In this document: positions 1 to 10,525 of the stretch, in pieces
How positions within the stretch are numbered: position 1 is the first letter of the stretch
Layout: each line of letters starts with the position of its first letter
From: Klebsiella variicola
GTDB taxonomy: Bacteria > Pseudomonadota > Gammaproteobacteria > Enterobacterales > Enterobacteriaceae
DNA: 64,000 nt
NCBI RefSeq assembly: GCF_000828055.2
Contig: NZ_CP010523.2
Span: 558,001 to 622,000 of the forward strand
Direction of reading: 5' to 3'
The notes under the pieces: model-generated
Database searches by the model: none
What the model was told of the DNA's origin: nothing
Seen by the model: only the letters and a program-made list of their open reading frames with translations
Translations under genes and position numbers: made by a program

Positions 1-91
1 CGATAAAAAGCATGTTGACAAAATATACTAATTGCCGATACAATTCACCCCGATTTTATGTCCCGTCTTCGGTACCAAATCCCAGCAGTAT

Positions 92-120
92 TTGCGTCTT
101 TTGCTCAATAAGAGTAAAAT
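92..120 (+). promoter_or_regulatory. Probable metY promoter
   Basis: A TTGCGT box at 92-97 is followed after 17 bp by TAAAAT at 115-120, about 15 bp upstream of the mature tRNA 5' end. A second sigma70-like pair lies further up (TTGACA at 15-20, TACAAT at 39-44, 18-bp spacing). Either could start the metY-rimP-nusA-infB transcript. The assignment rests on sequence only. Confidence 0.6.
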
Positions 121-135
121 ATGCCACGTTTCAGG

Positions 136-212
<77 letters not shown>

Positions 213-339
213 CTTTCCCATTAAGTACTTTTTCAAATATACTGTGAGGACTAAGTGTCCTTCGTAGCCGAATTTGAAAGAATTCTTGCGGAAGGTGTTC
301 CAGATCGCCATGGCGATCTCAGGGTTCAGTTATCTAAAG

Positions 340-362
340 CCCCGATTTATCGGGGTTTTTTG
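340..362 (+). terminator. Intrinsic terminator 1 in the metY-rimP leader
   Basis: A perfect 7-bp stem (CCCCGAT/ATCGGGG, 340-346 with 349-355) has a 2-nt loop and is followed by a T run. It lies between the tRNA and rimP, so it must be leaky or antiterminated for the operon to be expressed. Just upstream is a perfect palindrome, GATCGCCATGGCGATC, at 303-318. Confidence 0.85.
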
Positions 363-383
363 TTATCTGACTTCAGAATAACT

Positions 384-403
384 GGGCTATACGCCCTTTT
401 TTT
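384..403 (+). terminator. Intrinsic terminator 2 in the metY-rimP leader
   Basis: A short GGGC/GCCC stem (384-387 with 393-396) is followed by seven T residues and sits only about 20 bp downstream of terminator 1. It is weaker by stem length. The pair forms a tandem attenuator just ahead of the rimP start codon. Confidence 0.65.
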
Positions 404-420
404 ATGTCTTGGGGGTGGGT

Positions 421-873
421 TTGTCCACATTAGAGCAAAAATTGACAGAGATGCTCACAGCGCCGGTTGAAGCGCTTGGCTTTGAGCTGGTCGGCATCGA
501 ATTTATTCGCGGTCGCACATCCACACTGCGCATCTATATTGATAGTGAAGATGGCATCAACGTTGATGATTGTGCTGATGTGAGCCACCAGGTAAGCGCC
601 GTCATGGATGTTGAAGACCCGATCACTGTCGCTTACAACCTGGAAGTCTCTTCGCCTGGTCTCGACCGTCCGATGTTCACCGCCGAACACTACCAACGTT
701 TCACTGGCGAAGAAGTTGCGCTGGTGCTGCGCATGGCGGTTCAGAACCGTCGCAAATGGCAGGGCATTATCAAAGCGGTAGACGGTGAAATGATCACGGT
801 AACCGTCGAAGGCAAAGATGAAGTGTTCGCGCTGAGTAACATCCAGAAGGCGAACCTGGTTCCCCACTTTTAA
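421..873 (+). CDS. rimP: Ribosome maturation factor RimP
   Basis: RimP is a cytoplasmic factor needed for 30S subunit maturation; it binds free 30S particles and S12. The 150-residue product matches the E. coli protein almost residue for residue. The N-terminal alpha/beta domain includes GFELVGIEF and [10 protein letters not shown], and a C-terminal SH3-like domain ends in NLVPHF. I chose the TTG at 421 because it gives the family length and lies just after the G-rich Shine-Dalgarno at 411-419. An upstream in-frame TTG at 409 would add four residues inside that site. The gene is first in the rimP-nusA-infB operon, 27 bp ahead of nusA. Confidence 0.96.
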   Translation: MSTLEQKLTEMLTAPVEALGFELVGIEFIRGRTSTLRIYIDSEDGINVDDCADVSHQVSAVMDVEDPITVAYNLEVSSPGLDRPMFTAEHYQRFTGEEVALVLRMAVQNRRKWQGIIKAVDGEMITVTVEGKDEVFALSNIQKANLVPHF

Positions 874-900
874 CAGTCTGGATTGAGGTGAAAGGCCCCG

Positions 901-2388
901 ATGAACAAAGAAATTTTGGCTGTTGTTGAAGCCGTTTCCAACGAAAAAGCGCTGCCGCGCGAGAAAATTTTCGAAGCGCTGGAAAGCGCGCTGGCAACGG
1001 CCACCAAGAAAAAATACGAACAAGAGATCGACGTTCGCGTAGAAATCGACCGTAAGAGCGGCGATTTCGACACCTTCCGTCGCTGGCTGGTTGTTGAAGA
1101 GGTGACTCAGCCGACGCGCGAGATCACGCTGGAAGCAGCGCGTTACGAAGATGAAAGCATGAACGTCGGCGACTATGTCGAAGATCAGATTGAATCTGTT
1201 ACCTTCGACCGTATCACCACGCAGACCGCTAAACAGGTTATCGTGCAGAAAGTCCGCGAAGCCGAGCGCGCGATGGTGGTCGATCAGTTCCGCGAGCACG
1301 AAGGTGAGATCATCACCGGCGTGGTGAAAAAAGTGAACCGCGACAACATCACCCTGGATCTGGGCAACAACGCTGAAGCCGTGATCCTGCGTGAAGATAT
1401 GCTGCCGCGTGAAAACTTCCGTCCGGGCGACCGCATCCGCGGCGTACTGTACGCTGTCCGTCCGGAAGCGCGTGGCGCCCAGCTGTTCGTGACCCGTTCC
1501 AAACCTGAGATGCTGATCGAATTGTTCCGCATTGAAGTGCCGGAAATCGGTGAAGAAGTGCTGGAGATCAAAGCGGCGGCTCGCGATCCGGGCTCTCGTG
1601 CCAAAATCGCGGTGAAAACCAACGACAAGCGCATCGACCCGGTTGGCGCTTGCGTCGGTATGCGCGGTGCGCGCGTGCAGGCCGTCTCTACTGAGCTGGG
1701 CGGCGAACGCATCGATATCGTCCTGTGGGATGATAACCCGGCGCAGTTCGTGATCAACGCCATGGCGCCGGCAGACGTCGCGTCTATCGTGGTGGATGAA
1801 GATAAACACACCATGGATATCGCGGTAGAAGCGGGCAACCTGGCGCAGGCGATTGGCCGTAACGGTCAGAACGTTCGTCTGGCTTCGCAGCTCAGCGGCT
1901 GGGAACTCAACGTGATGACCGTTGACGACCTGCAGGCTAAGCACCAGGCGGAAGCGCATGCCGCTATCGATACCTTCACCAAATATCTCGATATTGATGA
2001 AGATTTCGCGACAGTGCTGGTTGAAGAAGGCTTCTCCTCGCTGGAAGAGCTGGCCTATGTGCCGATGAAAGAACTGCTGGAAATCGACGGTCTGGATGAA
2101 GCCACCGTTGAAGCACTTCGTGAGCGTGCGAAAAACGCACTGACTACGCTGGCGCTGGCTCAGGAAGAAAGCCTGGGAGATAACAAACCTGCCGATGATC
2201 TGTTGAATCTGGAAGGTCTGGATCGTGCCCTGGCATTCAAACTGGCTGCCCGTGGTGTTTGTACGCTGGAAGATCTCGCCGAGCAGGGCGTTGATGACCT
2301 GGCTGATATCGAAGGGATGACCGACGAGAAAGCTGGCGAGCTCATCATGGCCGCTCGCAACATTTGTTGGTTCGGCGACGAAGCGTAA
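901..2388 (+). CDS. nusA: Transcription termination/antitermination factor NusA
   Basis: NusA binds RNA polymerase, modulates pausing and Rho-independent termination, and takes part in N- and rRNA-type antitermination. The 495-residue product has the same length as E. coli NusA. Visible domains are an N-terminal RNAP-binding domain, an S1 domain (about 135-200), KH1 with the GMRG loop at 253-256, KH2 with GRNG at 319-322, and two acidic C-terminal repeats that end in CWFGDEA. The C-terminal repeats are characteristic of gamma-proteobacteria. NusA is known to affect expression of its own operon, which makes the tandem terminators upstream of rimP relevant. Confidence 0.98.
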   Translation: MNKEILAVVEAVSNEKALPREKIFEALESALATATKKKYEQEIDVRVEIDRKSGDFDTFRRWLVVEEVTQPTREITLEAARYEDESMNVGDYVEDQIESVTFDRITTQTAKQVIVQKVREAERAMVVDQFREHEGEIITGVVKKVNRDNITLDLGNNAEAVILREDMLPRENFRPGDRIRGVLYAVRPEARGAQLFVTRSKPEMLIELFRIEVPEIGEEVLEIKAAARDPGSRAKIAVKTNDKRIDPVGACVGMRGARVQAVSTELGGERIDIVLWDDNPAQFVINAMAPADVASIVVDEDKHTMDIAVEAGNLAQAIGRNGQNVRLASQLSGWELNVMTVDDLQAKHQAEAHAAIDTFTKYLDIDEDFATVLVEEGFSSLEELAYVPMKELLEIDGLDEATVEALRERAKNALTTLALAQEESLGDNKPADDLLNLEGLDRALAFKLAARGVCTLEDLAEQGVDDLADIEGMTDEKAGELIMAARNICWFGDEA

Positions 2389-2412
2389 TAAACTGTAGCA
2401 GGAAGGAACAGC

Positions 2413-5103
2413 ATGACAGATGTGACTATTAAAGCGCTGGCCTCAGAGATTCAGACCTCTGTGGATCGCCTGATACAGCAATTTGCTGACGCAGGCATCC
2501 GCAAATCGGCTGATGATTCTGTGACCGCGCAAGAGAAACAAACTTTGTTGACGCACCTGAACCGTGAACACGGCTCGGCGCCCGACAAGCTGACGTTGCA
2601 GCGTAAAACACGCAGCACGTTGAATATTCCAGGTACCGGTGGAAAGAGTAAATCGGTACAAATCGAAGTCCGCAAGAAACGCACCTTTGTGAAACGCGAT
2701 CCGCAAGAGGCTGAACGTCTGGCCGCGGAAGAGCAGGCGCAGCGTGAAGCGGAAGAGCAGGCCCGTCGTGAAGCTGAAGAAGCAGCGAAACGCGAGGCGC
2801 AATTAAAAGCTGAACGTGAGGCCGCAGAACAAGCTAAACGTGAAGTCGCTGATAAAGCGAAACGTGAAGCTGCGGAAAAAGACAAAGTGAGCAATCAACA
2901 TACCGACGAAATGACCAAAACCGCCCAGGCTGAAAAGATCCGCCGTGAGAACGAAGCCGCGGAACTGAAGCGCAAATCGGAAGAAGAAGCACGCCGCAAA
3001 CTTGAAGAAGAAGCGCGCCGTGTAGCGGAAGAAGCACGCCGTATGGCAGAAGAAAACGAAAAAAATTGGTCTGAAACCTCAGACAGCCCGGAAGATAGCA
3101 GCGACTATCACGTCACTACTTCACAGCATGCTCGTCAGGCTGAAGATGATAACGATCGTGAAGTTGAAGGCGGTCGCGGCCGTAGCCGTAGCAGCAAAGC
3201 GGCGCGTCCGGCGAAGAAAGGCAACAAACACGCTGAATCTAAAGCTGATCGTGAAGAAGCCCGTGCGGCCGTTCGCGGCGGTAAAGGCGGTAAGCACCGT
3301 AAAGGTTCCGCTCTGCAGCAGGGCTTCCAGAAGCCGGTGCAGGCCGTTAACCGTGACGTTATCATCGGCGAAACCATCACCGTTGGTGAACTGGCTAACA
3401 AGATGGCGGTGAAAGGTTCTCAGGTCATCAAAGCGATGATGAAACTGGGCGCCATGGCGACCATTAACCAGGTCATCGACCAGGAAACCGCGCAGCTGGT
3501 TGCCGAAGAGATGGGCCACAAAGTTATCCTGCGTCGTGAAAACGAACTGGAAGAAGCGGTAATGAGCGACCGTGACACCGGCGCTGCGGCTGAACCGCGC
3601 GCACCGGTCGTGACCATCATGGGTCACGTTGACCACGGTAAAACCTCGCTGCTGGACTATATTCGTTCTACTAAGGTTGCCTCCGGCGAAGCGGGTGGTA
3701 TTACCCAGCACATCGGTGCTTACCACGTAGAAACCGACAACGGCATGATCACCTTCCTGGACACCCCGGGCCACGCCGCGTTTACCTCCATGCGTGCTCG
3801 TGGCGCGCAGGCGACGGATATCGTGGTTCTGGTGGTGGCGGCAGACGACGGCGTGATGCCGCAGACCATCGAAGCTATCCAGCACGCTAAAGCGGCGCAG
3901 GTACCGGTGGTGGTTGCGGTGAACAAAATCGATAAGCCAGAAGCTGATCCGGATCGCGTGAAGAATGAACTGTCCCAGTACGGCATCCTGCCGGAAGAGT
4001 GGGGCGGCGAGAGCCAGTTCGTCCACGTTTCCGCGAAAGCCGGTACCGGCATCGACGACCTGCTGGACGCGATTCTGCTGCAGGCTGAAGTTCTCGAACT
4101 GAAAGCTGTACGTAACGGTATGGCGAGCGGCGCGGTCATCGAGTCCTTCCTCGATAAAGGTCGTGGCCCGGTGGCTACCGTTCTGGTTCGCGAAGGTACT
4201 CTGCATAAGGGCGATATTGTCCTGTGTGGCTTTGAATATGGCCGCGTGCGTGCGATGCGTGACGAACTGGGTCGCGAAGTGCTGGAAGCGGGTCCGTCCA
4301 TTCCGGTGGAAATCCTCGGTCTGTCCGGTGTGCCGGCTGCGGGTGATGAAGTGACTGTGGTTCGTGACGAGAAAAAAGCGCGTGAAGTGGCACTGTATCG
4401 TCAGGGCAAATTCCGTGAAGTTAAGCTCGCGCGTCAGCAGAAATCTAAGCTGGAAAACATGTTCGCTAACATGACCGAAGGCGAAGTTCACGAAGTGAAC
4501 ATCGTGCTGAAAGCGGACGTACAGGGTTCTGTCGAAGCGATTTCCGATTCCTTACTGAAACTGTCTACCGACGAAGTGAAAGTGAAGATCATCGGTTCCG
4601 GCGTAGGTGGTATCACCGAAACCGACGCGACCCTGGCAGCAGCATCCAACGCGATTCTGGTTGGCTTCAACGTTCGTGCCGATGCCTCTGCGCGTAAAGT
4701 TATCGAAGCGGAAAGCCTGGATCTGCGTTATTACTCCGTCATCTATAACCTGATCGACGAAGTGAAAGCGGCGATGAGCGGCATGCTGTCTCCGGAACTG
4801 AAACAGCAGATCATCGGTCTGGCTGAAGTGCGTGATGTGTTCAAATCGCCGAAATTCGGCGCCATCGCGGGCTGTATGGTTACCGAAGGGACGATCAAAC
4901 GTCACAACCCAATCCGCGTCCTGCGCGACAACGTGGTTATCTATGAAGGCGAGCTGGAATCCCTGCGCCGCTTCAAAGATGACGTTAACGAAGTCCGTAA
5001 CGGCATGGAATGTGGTATCGGTGTGAAGAACTACAACGACGTTCGCGTTGGCGATATGATCGAAGTGTTCGAAATCATCGAAATCCAGCGTAGCATCGAT
5101 TAA
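2413..5103 (+). CDS. infB: Translation initiation factor IF-2
   Basis: IF-2 is the GTPase that delivers fMet-tRNA to the 30S P site and promotes subunit joining. The product has 896 residues. It has an N-terminal IF2_N domain, then a long charged Ala/Glu/Arg/Lys coiled-coil segment (about 95-220) and a basic linker. The G domain has P-loop GHVDHGKT at 404-411, DTPGH at 450-454 and NKID at 504-507, followed by the beta-barrel and fMet-tRNA-binding C-terminal domains. In-frame GTG (2887) and ATG (2911) codons fall at the positions used in E. coli to make the shorter IF2 forms. It lies 24 bp after nusA. Confidence 0.98.
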   Translation: MTDVTIKALASEIQTSVDRLIQQFADAGIRKSADDSVTAQEKQTLLTHLNREHGSAPDKLTLQRKTRSTLNIPGTGGKSKSVQIEVRKKRTFVKRDPQEAERLAAEEQAQREAEEQARREAEEAAKREAQLKAEREAAEQAKREVADKAKREAAEKDKVSNQHTDEMTKTAQAEKIRRENEAAELKRKSEEEARRKLEEEARRVAEEARRMAEENEKNWSETSDSPEDSSDYHVTTSQHARQAEDDNDREVEGGRGRSRSSKAARPAKKGNKHAESKADREEARAAVRGGKGGKHRKGSALQQGFQKPVQAVNRDVIIGETITVGELANKMAVKGSQVIKAMMKLGAMATINQVIDQETAQLVAEEMGHKVILRRENELEEAVMSDRDTGAAAEPRAPVVTIMGHVDHGKTSLLDYIRSTKVASGEAGGITQHIGAYHVETDNGMITFLDTPGHAAFTSMRARGAQATDIVVLVVAADDGVMPQTIEAIQHAKAAQVPVVVAVNKIDKPEADPDRVKNELSQYGILPEEWGGESQFVHVSAKAGTGIDDLLDAILLQAEVLELKAVRNGMASGAVIESFLDKGRGPVATVLVREGTLHKGDIVLCGFEYGRVRAMRDELGREVLEAGPSIPVEILGLSGVPAAGDEVTVVRDEKKAREVALYRQGKFREVKLARQQKSKLENMFANMTEGEVHEVNIVLKADVQGSVEAISDSLLKLSTDEVKVKIIGSGVGGITETDATLAAASNAILVGFNVRADASARKVIEAESLDLRYYSVIYNLIDEVKAAMSGMLSPELKQQIIGLAEVRDVFKSPKFGAIAGCMVTEGTIKRHNPIRVLRDNVVIYEGELESLRRFKDDVNEVRNGMECGIGVKNYNDVRVGDMIEVFEIIEIQRSID

Positions 5104-5121
5104 TCATTTGATGGCTAAGCA

Positions 5122-5147
5122 GCCGGGGAAGCGAAGCGCCACCCGGC
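5122..5147. repeat. REP-type palindromic element
   Basis: The 26-bp sequence from GCCGGGG to CACCCGGC is the complement of a classic enterobacterial REP unit, with a variable GCGAAGCG centre. It lies between infB and rbfA, just upstream of a terminator. REP units in such places are known to affect mRNA 3'-end stability. Confidence 0.75.
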
Positions 5148-5156
5148 AATCATTTT

Positions 5157-5183
5157 AAAAAGGGGCTTTTGGCCCCTTTTTTG
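5157..5183 (+). terminator. Terminator between infB and rbfA
   Basis: A GGGGC/GCCCC stem (5162-5166 with 5172-5176), extended by A-T pairs, is followed by a run of six T residues. Because rbfA follows at 5206 with no obvious new promoter, it probably acts as a partial terminator or 3'-end stabiliser inside the operon. Confidence 0.8.
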
Positions 5184-5205
5184 TCTTTATTCTGGAGAAC
5201 TTATT

Positions 5206-5607
5206 ATGGCGAAAGAATTTGGTCGCCCGCAGCGTGTGGCCCAGGAGATGCAAAAAGAGATTGCCATCATCCTGCAACGTGAAATCAAAGATCCGCGTCT
5301 GGGTATGATGACCACCGTTTCCGGTGTGGAAATGTCCCGTGACCTGGCCTATGCCAAGGTGTATGTCACCTTCCTCAACGACAAAGATGAAGCCGCGGTG
5401 AAAGCGGGCATCAAAGCGCTGCAGGAAGCTTCTGGTTTTATCCGCTCCCTGCTGGGTAAAGCGATGCGTCTGCGTATCGTGCCGGAACTGACTTTCTTCT
5501 ACGACAACTCGCTGGTGGAAGGGATGCGTATGTCCAACCTGGTCACCAGCGTGGTGAAACACGACGATGAACGTCGTGTGAACCCGGACGACAGCAAGGA
5601 GGACTGA
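5206..5607 (+). CDS. rbfA: Ribosome-binding factor A
   Basis: RbfA is a KH-fold cold-shock protein that binds the 30S subunit near the 5' end of 16S rRNA during late maturation. The 133-residue product matches E. coli RbfA, including [11 protein letters not shown] at the N terminus, the DPRLGMMT segment and the acidic/basic C-terminal tail. The start is preceded by a GGAG Shine-Dalgarno. The stop codon overlaps the truB start by one base (TGATG), implying translational coupling. Confidence 0.97.
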   Translation: MAKEFGRPQRVAQEMQKEIAIILQREIKDPRLGMMTTVSGVEMSRDLAYAKVYVTFLNDKDEAAVKAGIKALQEASGFIRSLLGKAMRLRIVPELTFFYDNSLVEGMRMSNLVTSVVKHDDERRVNPDDSKED

Positions 5608-6551
5608 TGAGTCGTCCTCGTCGTCGCGGCCGCGACGTGCACGGCGTATTGTTGCTGGACAAGCCTCAGGGCGCTTCCAGCAACGATGTGCTGCAGAAAG
5701 TAAAGCGTATTTATAACGCCAACCGCGCTGGCCACACCGGCGCGCTGGATCCGCTGGCGACCGGTATGCTGCCAGTGTGTCTTGGCGAAGCGACCAAGTT
5801 TTCCCAGTATCTGCTGGACTCCGATAAGCGTTATCGCGTGATCGCCAAACTGGGCCAGCGCACGGATACCTCCGATGCCGACGGTCAGGTGGTGGAAGAG
5901 CGTCCGCTAACCTTTAGCGACGAGCAGCTGGCGGCGGCGCTGGATAGTTTCCGCGGCGAGACGCAGCAGGTACCGTCGATGTACTCGGCGCTGAAGTATC
6001 AGGGCAAGAAGCTGTACGAGTATGCTCGTCAGGGCATTGAGGTCCCGCGTGAAGCCCGGCCGATTACGGTCTATGAGCTGCTGTTTATTCGCCATGAAGG
6101 CGATGAACTGGAGCTGGAGATCCACTGCTCGAAAGGCACCTACATCCGGACGATTATCGATGATTTAGGTGAAAAGCTCGGCTGCGGCGCGCACGTGATT
6201 TTCCTGCGTCGCCTGGCGGTGAGCAAATACCCGGTTGAGCGGATGGTGACCCTCGAGCAGCTGCAGGCGCTGGTCGATCAGGCGGCAGCGCAGGATATTC
6301 CTGCCGCGCAGCTGCTTGATCCGCTGCTGATGCCGATGGACAGCCCGGCATCGGACTATCCGCTGGTGGCGATTCCGGAGACCTCCGCGGTTTACTTTAA
6401 AAACGGTAACCCGGTTCGTCAGTCAGGCGCGCCGCTTAACGGGCTGGTGCGGGTGATGGAAAACGAATCCGGCAAGTTTCTCGGCATGGGCGAAATTGAC
6501 GATGAAGGCCGCGTGGCGCCGCGTCGTCTGGTGGTGGAATACCCGGCGTAA
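5607..6551 (+). CDS. truB: tRNA pseudouridine-55 synthase TruB
   Basis: TruB converts U55 in the T-loop of nearly all tRNAs to pseudouridine and also acts as a tRNA folding chaperone. The 314-residue product carries the catalytic motif GALDPLATG with the nucleophilic Asp at residue 48, KGTYIRTI in the core, and a C-terminal PUA domain. The ATG overlaps the rbfA stop. The rpsO promoter begins 9 bp after the stop codon. Confidence 0.98.
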   Translation: MSRPRRRGRDVHGVLLLDKPQGASSNDVLQKVKRIYNANRAGHTGALDPLATGMLPVCLGEATKFSQYLLDSDKRYRVIAKLGQRTDTSDADGQVVEERPLTFSDEQLAAALDSFRGETQQVPSMYSALKYQGKKLYEYARQGIEVPREARPITVYELLFIRHEGDELELEIHCSKGTYIRTIIDDLGEKLGCGAHVIFLRRLAVSKYPVERMVTLEQLQALVDQAAAQDIPAAQLLDPLLMPMDSPASDYPLVAIPETSAVYFKNGNPVRQSGAPLNGLVRVMENESGKFLGMGEIDDEGRVAPRRLVVEYPA

Positions 6552-6560
6552 GCGCTTTTC

Positions 6561-6589
6561 TTGCGATAAAAGCCTGCTACGAGTAGAAT
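6561..6589 (+). promoter_or_regulatory. rpsO promoter
   Basis: TTGCGA (6561-6566) and TAGAAT (6584-6589) are separated by exactly 17 bp. This leaves a leader of about 100 nt before the rpsO ATG. In E. coli the 3' part of this leader forms the pseudoknot that S15 binds to repress its own translation. The Shine-Dalgarno TTGGAG is at about 6686-6691. Confidence 0.85.
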
Positions 6590-6657
6590 ATCGCCGCTTA
6601 ACGTCCGCTAAAGTGTTTTAACATTTTCGGGCGTTGCATCAGGGGTCGCTGAATTAG

Positions 6658-6969
<312 letters not shown>

Positions 6970-6983
6970 TTCTGCGAGTTTCA

Positions 6984-7011
6984 GAAAAAGGGGCCTGACG
7001 GCCCCTTTTTT
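6984..7011 (+). terminator. rpsO terminator
   Basis: An A run leads into GGGGCC-tgac-GGCCCC (6990-7005) followed by six T residues, a strong Rho-independent terminator 20 bp after the rpsO stop. Confidence 0.93.
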
Positions 7012-7061
7012 CGACCGGGCGGCAGCAATTCATTCAAAACTCATGTATTGTTGCTAGTAAT

Positions 7062-7152
7062 GATCTTCATGCAGAGGTTCGCGCGGCTAATGAGAGGCTT
7101 CATCCGCAGGGGCGGGTAAAGGTTGTCATTAGTCGCGAGGATGCAGAGGATC
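7062..7152 (+). promoter_or_regulatory. pnp leader hairpin (RNase III processing region)
   Basis: Two complementary arms form a long stem. GATCTTCATGC and CGCGGCTAATGA on the 5' side pair with TCATTAGTCGCG and ATGCAGAGGATC on the 3' side. In E. coli the equivalent leader hairpin is cut by RNase III, after which PNPase degrades the duplex and represses its own synthesis. The intergenic region also hosts the small RNA SraG (PsrO) in E. coli. I cannot map an equivalent here with confidence. Confidence 0.75.
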
Positions 7153-7211
7153 GGGTCAATAGACGCTATATCTTTGATATGGCGTGATTTATAGATAAAA
7201 AGGATAGAATT

Positions 7212-9347
7212 TTGCTTAATCCGATCGTTCGTAAATTCCAGTACGGCCAGCATACCGTAACCCTGGAAACCGGCATGATGGCGCGCCAGGCAACGGCCGC
7301 TGTGATGGTTAGCATGGATGACACCGCGGTATTCGTGACCGTTGTGGGTCAGAAAAAAGCGAAGCCAGGCCAGGACTTTTTCCCGCTGACTGTTAACTAC
7401 CAGGAGCGTACTTACGCTGCCGGTAAAATCCCGGGTGGTTTCTTCCGTCGTGAAGGCCGTCCAAGCGAAGGCGAAACCCTGATCGCGCGTCTGATTGACC
7501 GCCCGGTTCGCCCGCTGTTCCCGGAAGGCTTCGTTAACGAAGTTCAGGTTATCGCCACCGTCGTTTCCGTTAACCCGCAGGTTAACCCGGATATCGTCGC
7601 GATGATCGGCGCTTCCGCTGCGCTGTCCCTGTCTGGTATTCCGTTCAATGGCCCAATCGGCGCCGCGCGCGTGGGTTACATCAACGACCAGTACGTACTG
7701 AACCCAACCCAGGAAGAACTGAAGTCCAGCAAACTGGATCTGGTGGTTGCCGGTACTGAAGCGGCCGTGCTGATGGTTGAATCCGAGGCTGAACTGCTGA
7801 GCGAAGACCAGATGCTGGGCGCGGTGGTCTTCGGCCACGAGCAGCAGCAGATTGTTATTCAGAACATCAACGACCTGGTGAAAGAAGCCGGTAAACCGCG
7901 TTGGGACTGGCAGCCGGAAGCCGTCAACGAAGCGCTGAACGCGCGCGTGGCTGCGCTGGCTGAATCCCGCCTGAGCGATGCTTACCGTATCACCGACAAA
8001 CAAGAGCGTTACGCTCAGGTTGACGTGATCAAATCTGAAACCATCGCCACGCTGGTAGCAGAAGATGAAACCCTGGACGCTAACGAGCTGGGTGAAATCC
8101 TGCACGCCATCGAGAAAAACGTGGTTCGTAGCCGCGTACTGGCAGGCGAGCCGCGTATCGATGGCCGCGAAAAAGACATGATCCGTGGTCTGGACGTTCG
8201 TACCGGCGTACTGCCGCGTACTCATGGTTCCGCACTGTTCACCCGTGGCGAAACGCAGGCGCTGGTTACCGCGACTCTGGGTACCGCACGCGACGCGCAG
8301 AACATCGACGAACTGATGGGCGAGCGCACCGACTCCTTCCTGTTCCACTACAACTTCCCTCCGTACTCCGTAGGCGAAACTGGCATGGTGGGTTCTCCGA
8401 AGCGTCGTGAAATCGGTCACGGTCGTCTGGCTAAGCGCGGCGTATTGGCCGTGATGCCGACTATCGACGAATTCCCGTACACCGTTCGCGTGGTGTCTGA
8501 AATCACCGAATCCAACGGTTCTTCTTCCATGGCCTCCGTCTGTGGCGCCTCTCTGGCGCTGATGGATGCGGGTGTGCCGGTGAAAGCCGCCGTTGCGGGT
8601 ATCGCAATGGGTCTGGTGAAAGAAGGCGACAACTTCGTCGTTCTGTCTGACATCCTGGGTGACGAAGACCACCTTGGCGATATGGACTTCAAAGTTGCGG
8701 GTTCCCGCGACGGTATCTCTGCGCTGCAGATGGATATCAAAATTGAAGGTATCACCAAAGAAATCATGCAGGTTGCTCTGAACCAGGCTAAAGGTGCGCG
8801 TCTGCACATCCTGGGCGTGATGGAGCAGGCGATTAACGCGCCGCGCGGCGATATCTCTGAATTCGCACCGCGTATCCACACCATCAAGATCAACCCGGAC
8901 AAGATCAAAGACGTTATCGGTAAAGGCGGTTCTGTTATCCGTGCCCTGACCGAAGAAACCGGCACCACCATCGAAATCGAAGATGACGGTACCGTGAAGA
9001 TCGCAGCGACCGACGGCGATAAAGCACAGCATGCTATCCGTCGTATCGAAGAGATCACCGCTGAGATCGAAGTTGGCCGCATCTACAATGGTAAAGTGAC
9101 CCGTATCGTTGACTTTGGCGCGTTCGTTGCCATCGGCGGCGGTAAAGAAGGTCTGGTTCACATCTCGCAGATCGCTGATAAGCGCGTTGAGAAAGTGACT
9201 GACTACCTGCAGATGGGTCAGGAAGTGCCGGTTAAGGTTCTGGAAGTTGACCGCCAGGGCCGTGTTCGTCTGAGCATCAAAGAAGCAACTGAACAGACTC
9301 CGTCTGCCGCAGCGCCGGAAGCTCCGGTCGCCGAGCAGGGCGAGTAA
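7212..9347 (+). CDS. pnp: Polyribonucleotide nucleotidyltransferase (PNPase)
   Basis: PNPase is the trimeric 3'-5' phosphorolytic exoribonuclease of the RNA degradosome. The 711-residue product has two RNase PH-like domains separated by an alpha-helical linker, then a KH domain ([12 protein letters not shown]) and a C-terminal S1 domain ([19 protein letters not shown]). The start is TTG, as in E. coli, preceded by AAGGAT. The rare start and the leader hairpin fit the known autoregulation. A 706-codon open frame on the opposite strand is a by-product of codon bias and is not annotated. Confidence 0.98.
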   Translation: MLNPIVRKFQYGQHTVTLETGMMARQATAAVMVSMDDTAVFVTVVGQKKAKPGQDFFPLTVNYQERTYAAGKIPGGFFRREGRPSEGETLIARLIDRPVRPLFPEGFVNEVQVIATVVSVNPQVNPDIVAMIGASAALSLSGIPFNGPIGAARVGYINDQYVLNPTQEELKSSKLDLVVAGTEAAVLMVESEAELLSEDQMLGAVVFGHEQQQIVIQNINDLVKEAGKPRWDWQPEAVNEALNARVAALAESRLSDAYRITDKQERYAQVDVIKSETIATLVAEDETLDANELGEILHAIEKNVVRSRVLAGEPRIDGREKDMIRGLDVRTGVLPRTHGSALFTRGETQALVTATLGTARDAQNIDELMGERTDSFLFHYNFPPYSVGETGMVGSPKRREIGHGRLAKRGVLAVMPTIDEFPYTVRVVSEITESNGSSSMASVCGASLALMDAGVPVKAAVAGIAMGLVKEGDNFVVLSDILGDEDHLGDMDFKVAGSRDGISALQMDIKIEGITKEIMQVALNQAKGARLHILGVMEQAINAPRGDISEFAPRIHTIKINPDKIKDVIGKGGSVIRALTEETGTTIEIEDDGTVKIAATDGDKAQHAIRRIEEITAEIEVGRIYNGKVTRIVDFGAFVAIGGGKEGLVHISQIADKRVEKVTDYLQMGQEVPVKVLEVDRQGRVRLSIKEATEQTPSAAAPEAPVAEQGE

Positions 9348-9358
9348 GGTTGCCGTTA

Positions 9359-9385
9359 GCCCTCCGCTTTTGCGGAGGGCGTTTT
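9359..9385 (+). terminator. pnp terminator
   Basis: GCCCTCCGC/GCGGAGGGC is a perfect 9-bp stem with a TTTT loop. It is followed by GTTTT, starting 11 bp after the pnp stop. Confidence 0.88.
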
Positions 9386-9455
9386 ACGGGCAGGACGCCT
9401 CGTTTGCAGCCGGGGAACAGGACGTTCATCCAATCGTTGTCTTCGGGAGTGGGAA

Positions 9456-10340
9456 ATGAAGCCTTTTTTGCGCTGGTGTTTCGTGGCGACAGCTCTCACG
9501 CTGGCAGGATGCAGTAGCACCGCCTGGCGTAAGGACGCCGTCCTCGCAGTACCATTGCAACCGACTTTACAGCAAGAAGTGATTCTGGCACGCATGGAAC
9601 AAATTCTTGCCAGTCGGGCTTTATCCGATGACGAACGCGCACAGCTTTTATATGAGCGCGGAGTGTTGTATGATAGTCTCGGTTTGAGGGCATTAGCGCG
9701 AAATGATTTTTCACAAGCGCTGGCAATCCGACCCGATATGCCTGAAGTATTCAATTACTTAGGCATTTACTTAACGCAGGCAGGCAATTTTGATGCTGCC
9801 TATGAAGCGTTTGATTCTGTACTTGAGCTTGATCCAACTTACAACTACGCGCACTTGAACCGCGGTATCGCCCTGTATTACGGCGGCCGGGCTAAGTTAG
9901 CGCAAGATGATCTGCTGGCGTTTTATCAAGACGATCCCAATGATCCTTTCCGTAGCCTGTGGCTTTATATCGCCGAGCGTAAACTCGACGAGAAGCGGGC
10001 GCTTGAAGCACTCAGAGAGCGCTTAAACAAGTCGGACAAAGAGCAATGGGGATGGAACATTGTCGAGTTCTACCTTGGCGACATTAGCGAAAAAGAGCTG
10101 ATGACTCGTCTGAAGGCAGACGCAACGGATAACACCTCGCTCGCTGAGCATCTCAGTGAAACCAACTTCTATTTAGGTAAGTACTACCTAAGTCTGGGGG
10201 ACAAGGACAGCGCTACGGCACTGTTCAAACTGGCGGTCGCTAACAACGTACATAACTACGTTGAGCACCGATACGCATTGTTGGAATTATCGCTCTTGGG
10301 CCAGGAGCAAGATGACCTGGCAGAATCGGACCAGCAATAG
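9456..10340 (+). CDS. nlpI: Outer-membrane lipoprotein NlpI
   Basis: NlpI is a TPR lipoprotein that acts as adaptor for the protease Prc in degrading peptidoglycan endopeptidases such as MepS, and scaffolds murein hydrolases. The 294-residue product starts with a lipoprotein signal ending in LTLAGC, with lipidated Cys19. Several TPR-like helices follow (for example [21 protein letters not shown] and its neighbour). It lies downstream of pnp and, as in E. coli, upstream of yrbN-deaD. Confidence 0.97.
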   Translation: MKPFLRWCFVATALTLAGCSSTAWRKDAVLAVPLQPTLQQEVILARMEQILASRALSDDERAQLLYERGVLYDSLGLRALARNDFSQALAIRPDMPEVFNYLGIYLTQAGNFDAAYEAFDSVLELDPTYNYAHLNRGIALYYGGRAKLAQDDLLAFYQDDPNDPFRSLWLYIAERKLDEKRALEALRERLNKSDKEQWGWNIVEFYLGDISEKELMTRLKADATDNTSLAEHLSETNFYLGKYYLSLGDKDSATALFKLAVANNVHNYVEHRYALLELSLLGQEQDDLAESDQQ

Positions 10341-10444
10341 CTGACGAACACATCAGCCCATAGTTTTTTGCTTGCCATCACCTTTGCGGGTGAGGGCGTT
10401 GTTGTTCGTTAATACACCTACTTTGAGCCGGTTCACACTTTTCA

Positions 10445-10525
10445 ATGAAAATTACCGTAAATTTTCACGATGAGTTATGTAGACTGGCCGCCATTAATTT
10501 TGAGGCACACGTACTACATGGCTGA
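10445..10525 (+). CDS. yrbN: Leader peptide YrbN
   Basis: This 26-codon frame begins ATG AAA ATT ACC GTA and ends CTA CAT GGC TGA. The peptide starts [20 protein letters not shown] and contains the segment known from E. coli YrbN. Its stop codon lies 3 bp inside deaD, so the two frames overlap by 8 nt. Translation of yrbN is therefore probably coupled to deaD initiation. No catalytic function is expected, and the peptide is likely a cis regulatory leader for the cold-shock helicase. Confidence 0.85.
   Translation: MKITVNFHDELCRLAAINFEAHVLHG

Noticed and set aside
255-470. 71-codon frame from GTG 255, preceded by GAGGA, between metY and rimP
   Set aside because: It runs through both terminators and overlaps the rimP start. 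The peptide has no recognisable similarity. The Shine-Dalgarno-like GAGGA is weak evidence on its own.
430-1959. 509-codon frame antisense to rimP-nusA, and similar long antisense frames in infB (3121-4491), deaD (10701-12155) and mtr (12602-13861)
   Set aside because: All are explained by GC-rich third positions on the coding strand suppressing stop codons in one opposite frame. None has a recognisable motif.
7041-9161. 706-codon open frame antisense to pnp
   Set aside because: It lies wholly opposite a conserved, strongly codon-biased gene, and its composition (His/Phe/Arg/Asn-rich) is that of a complementary-frame shadow. No domain is recognisable and no ribosome binding site is seen.
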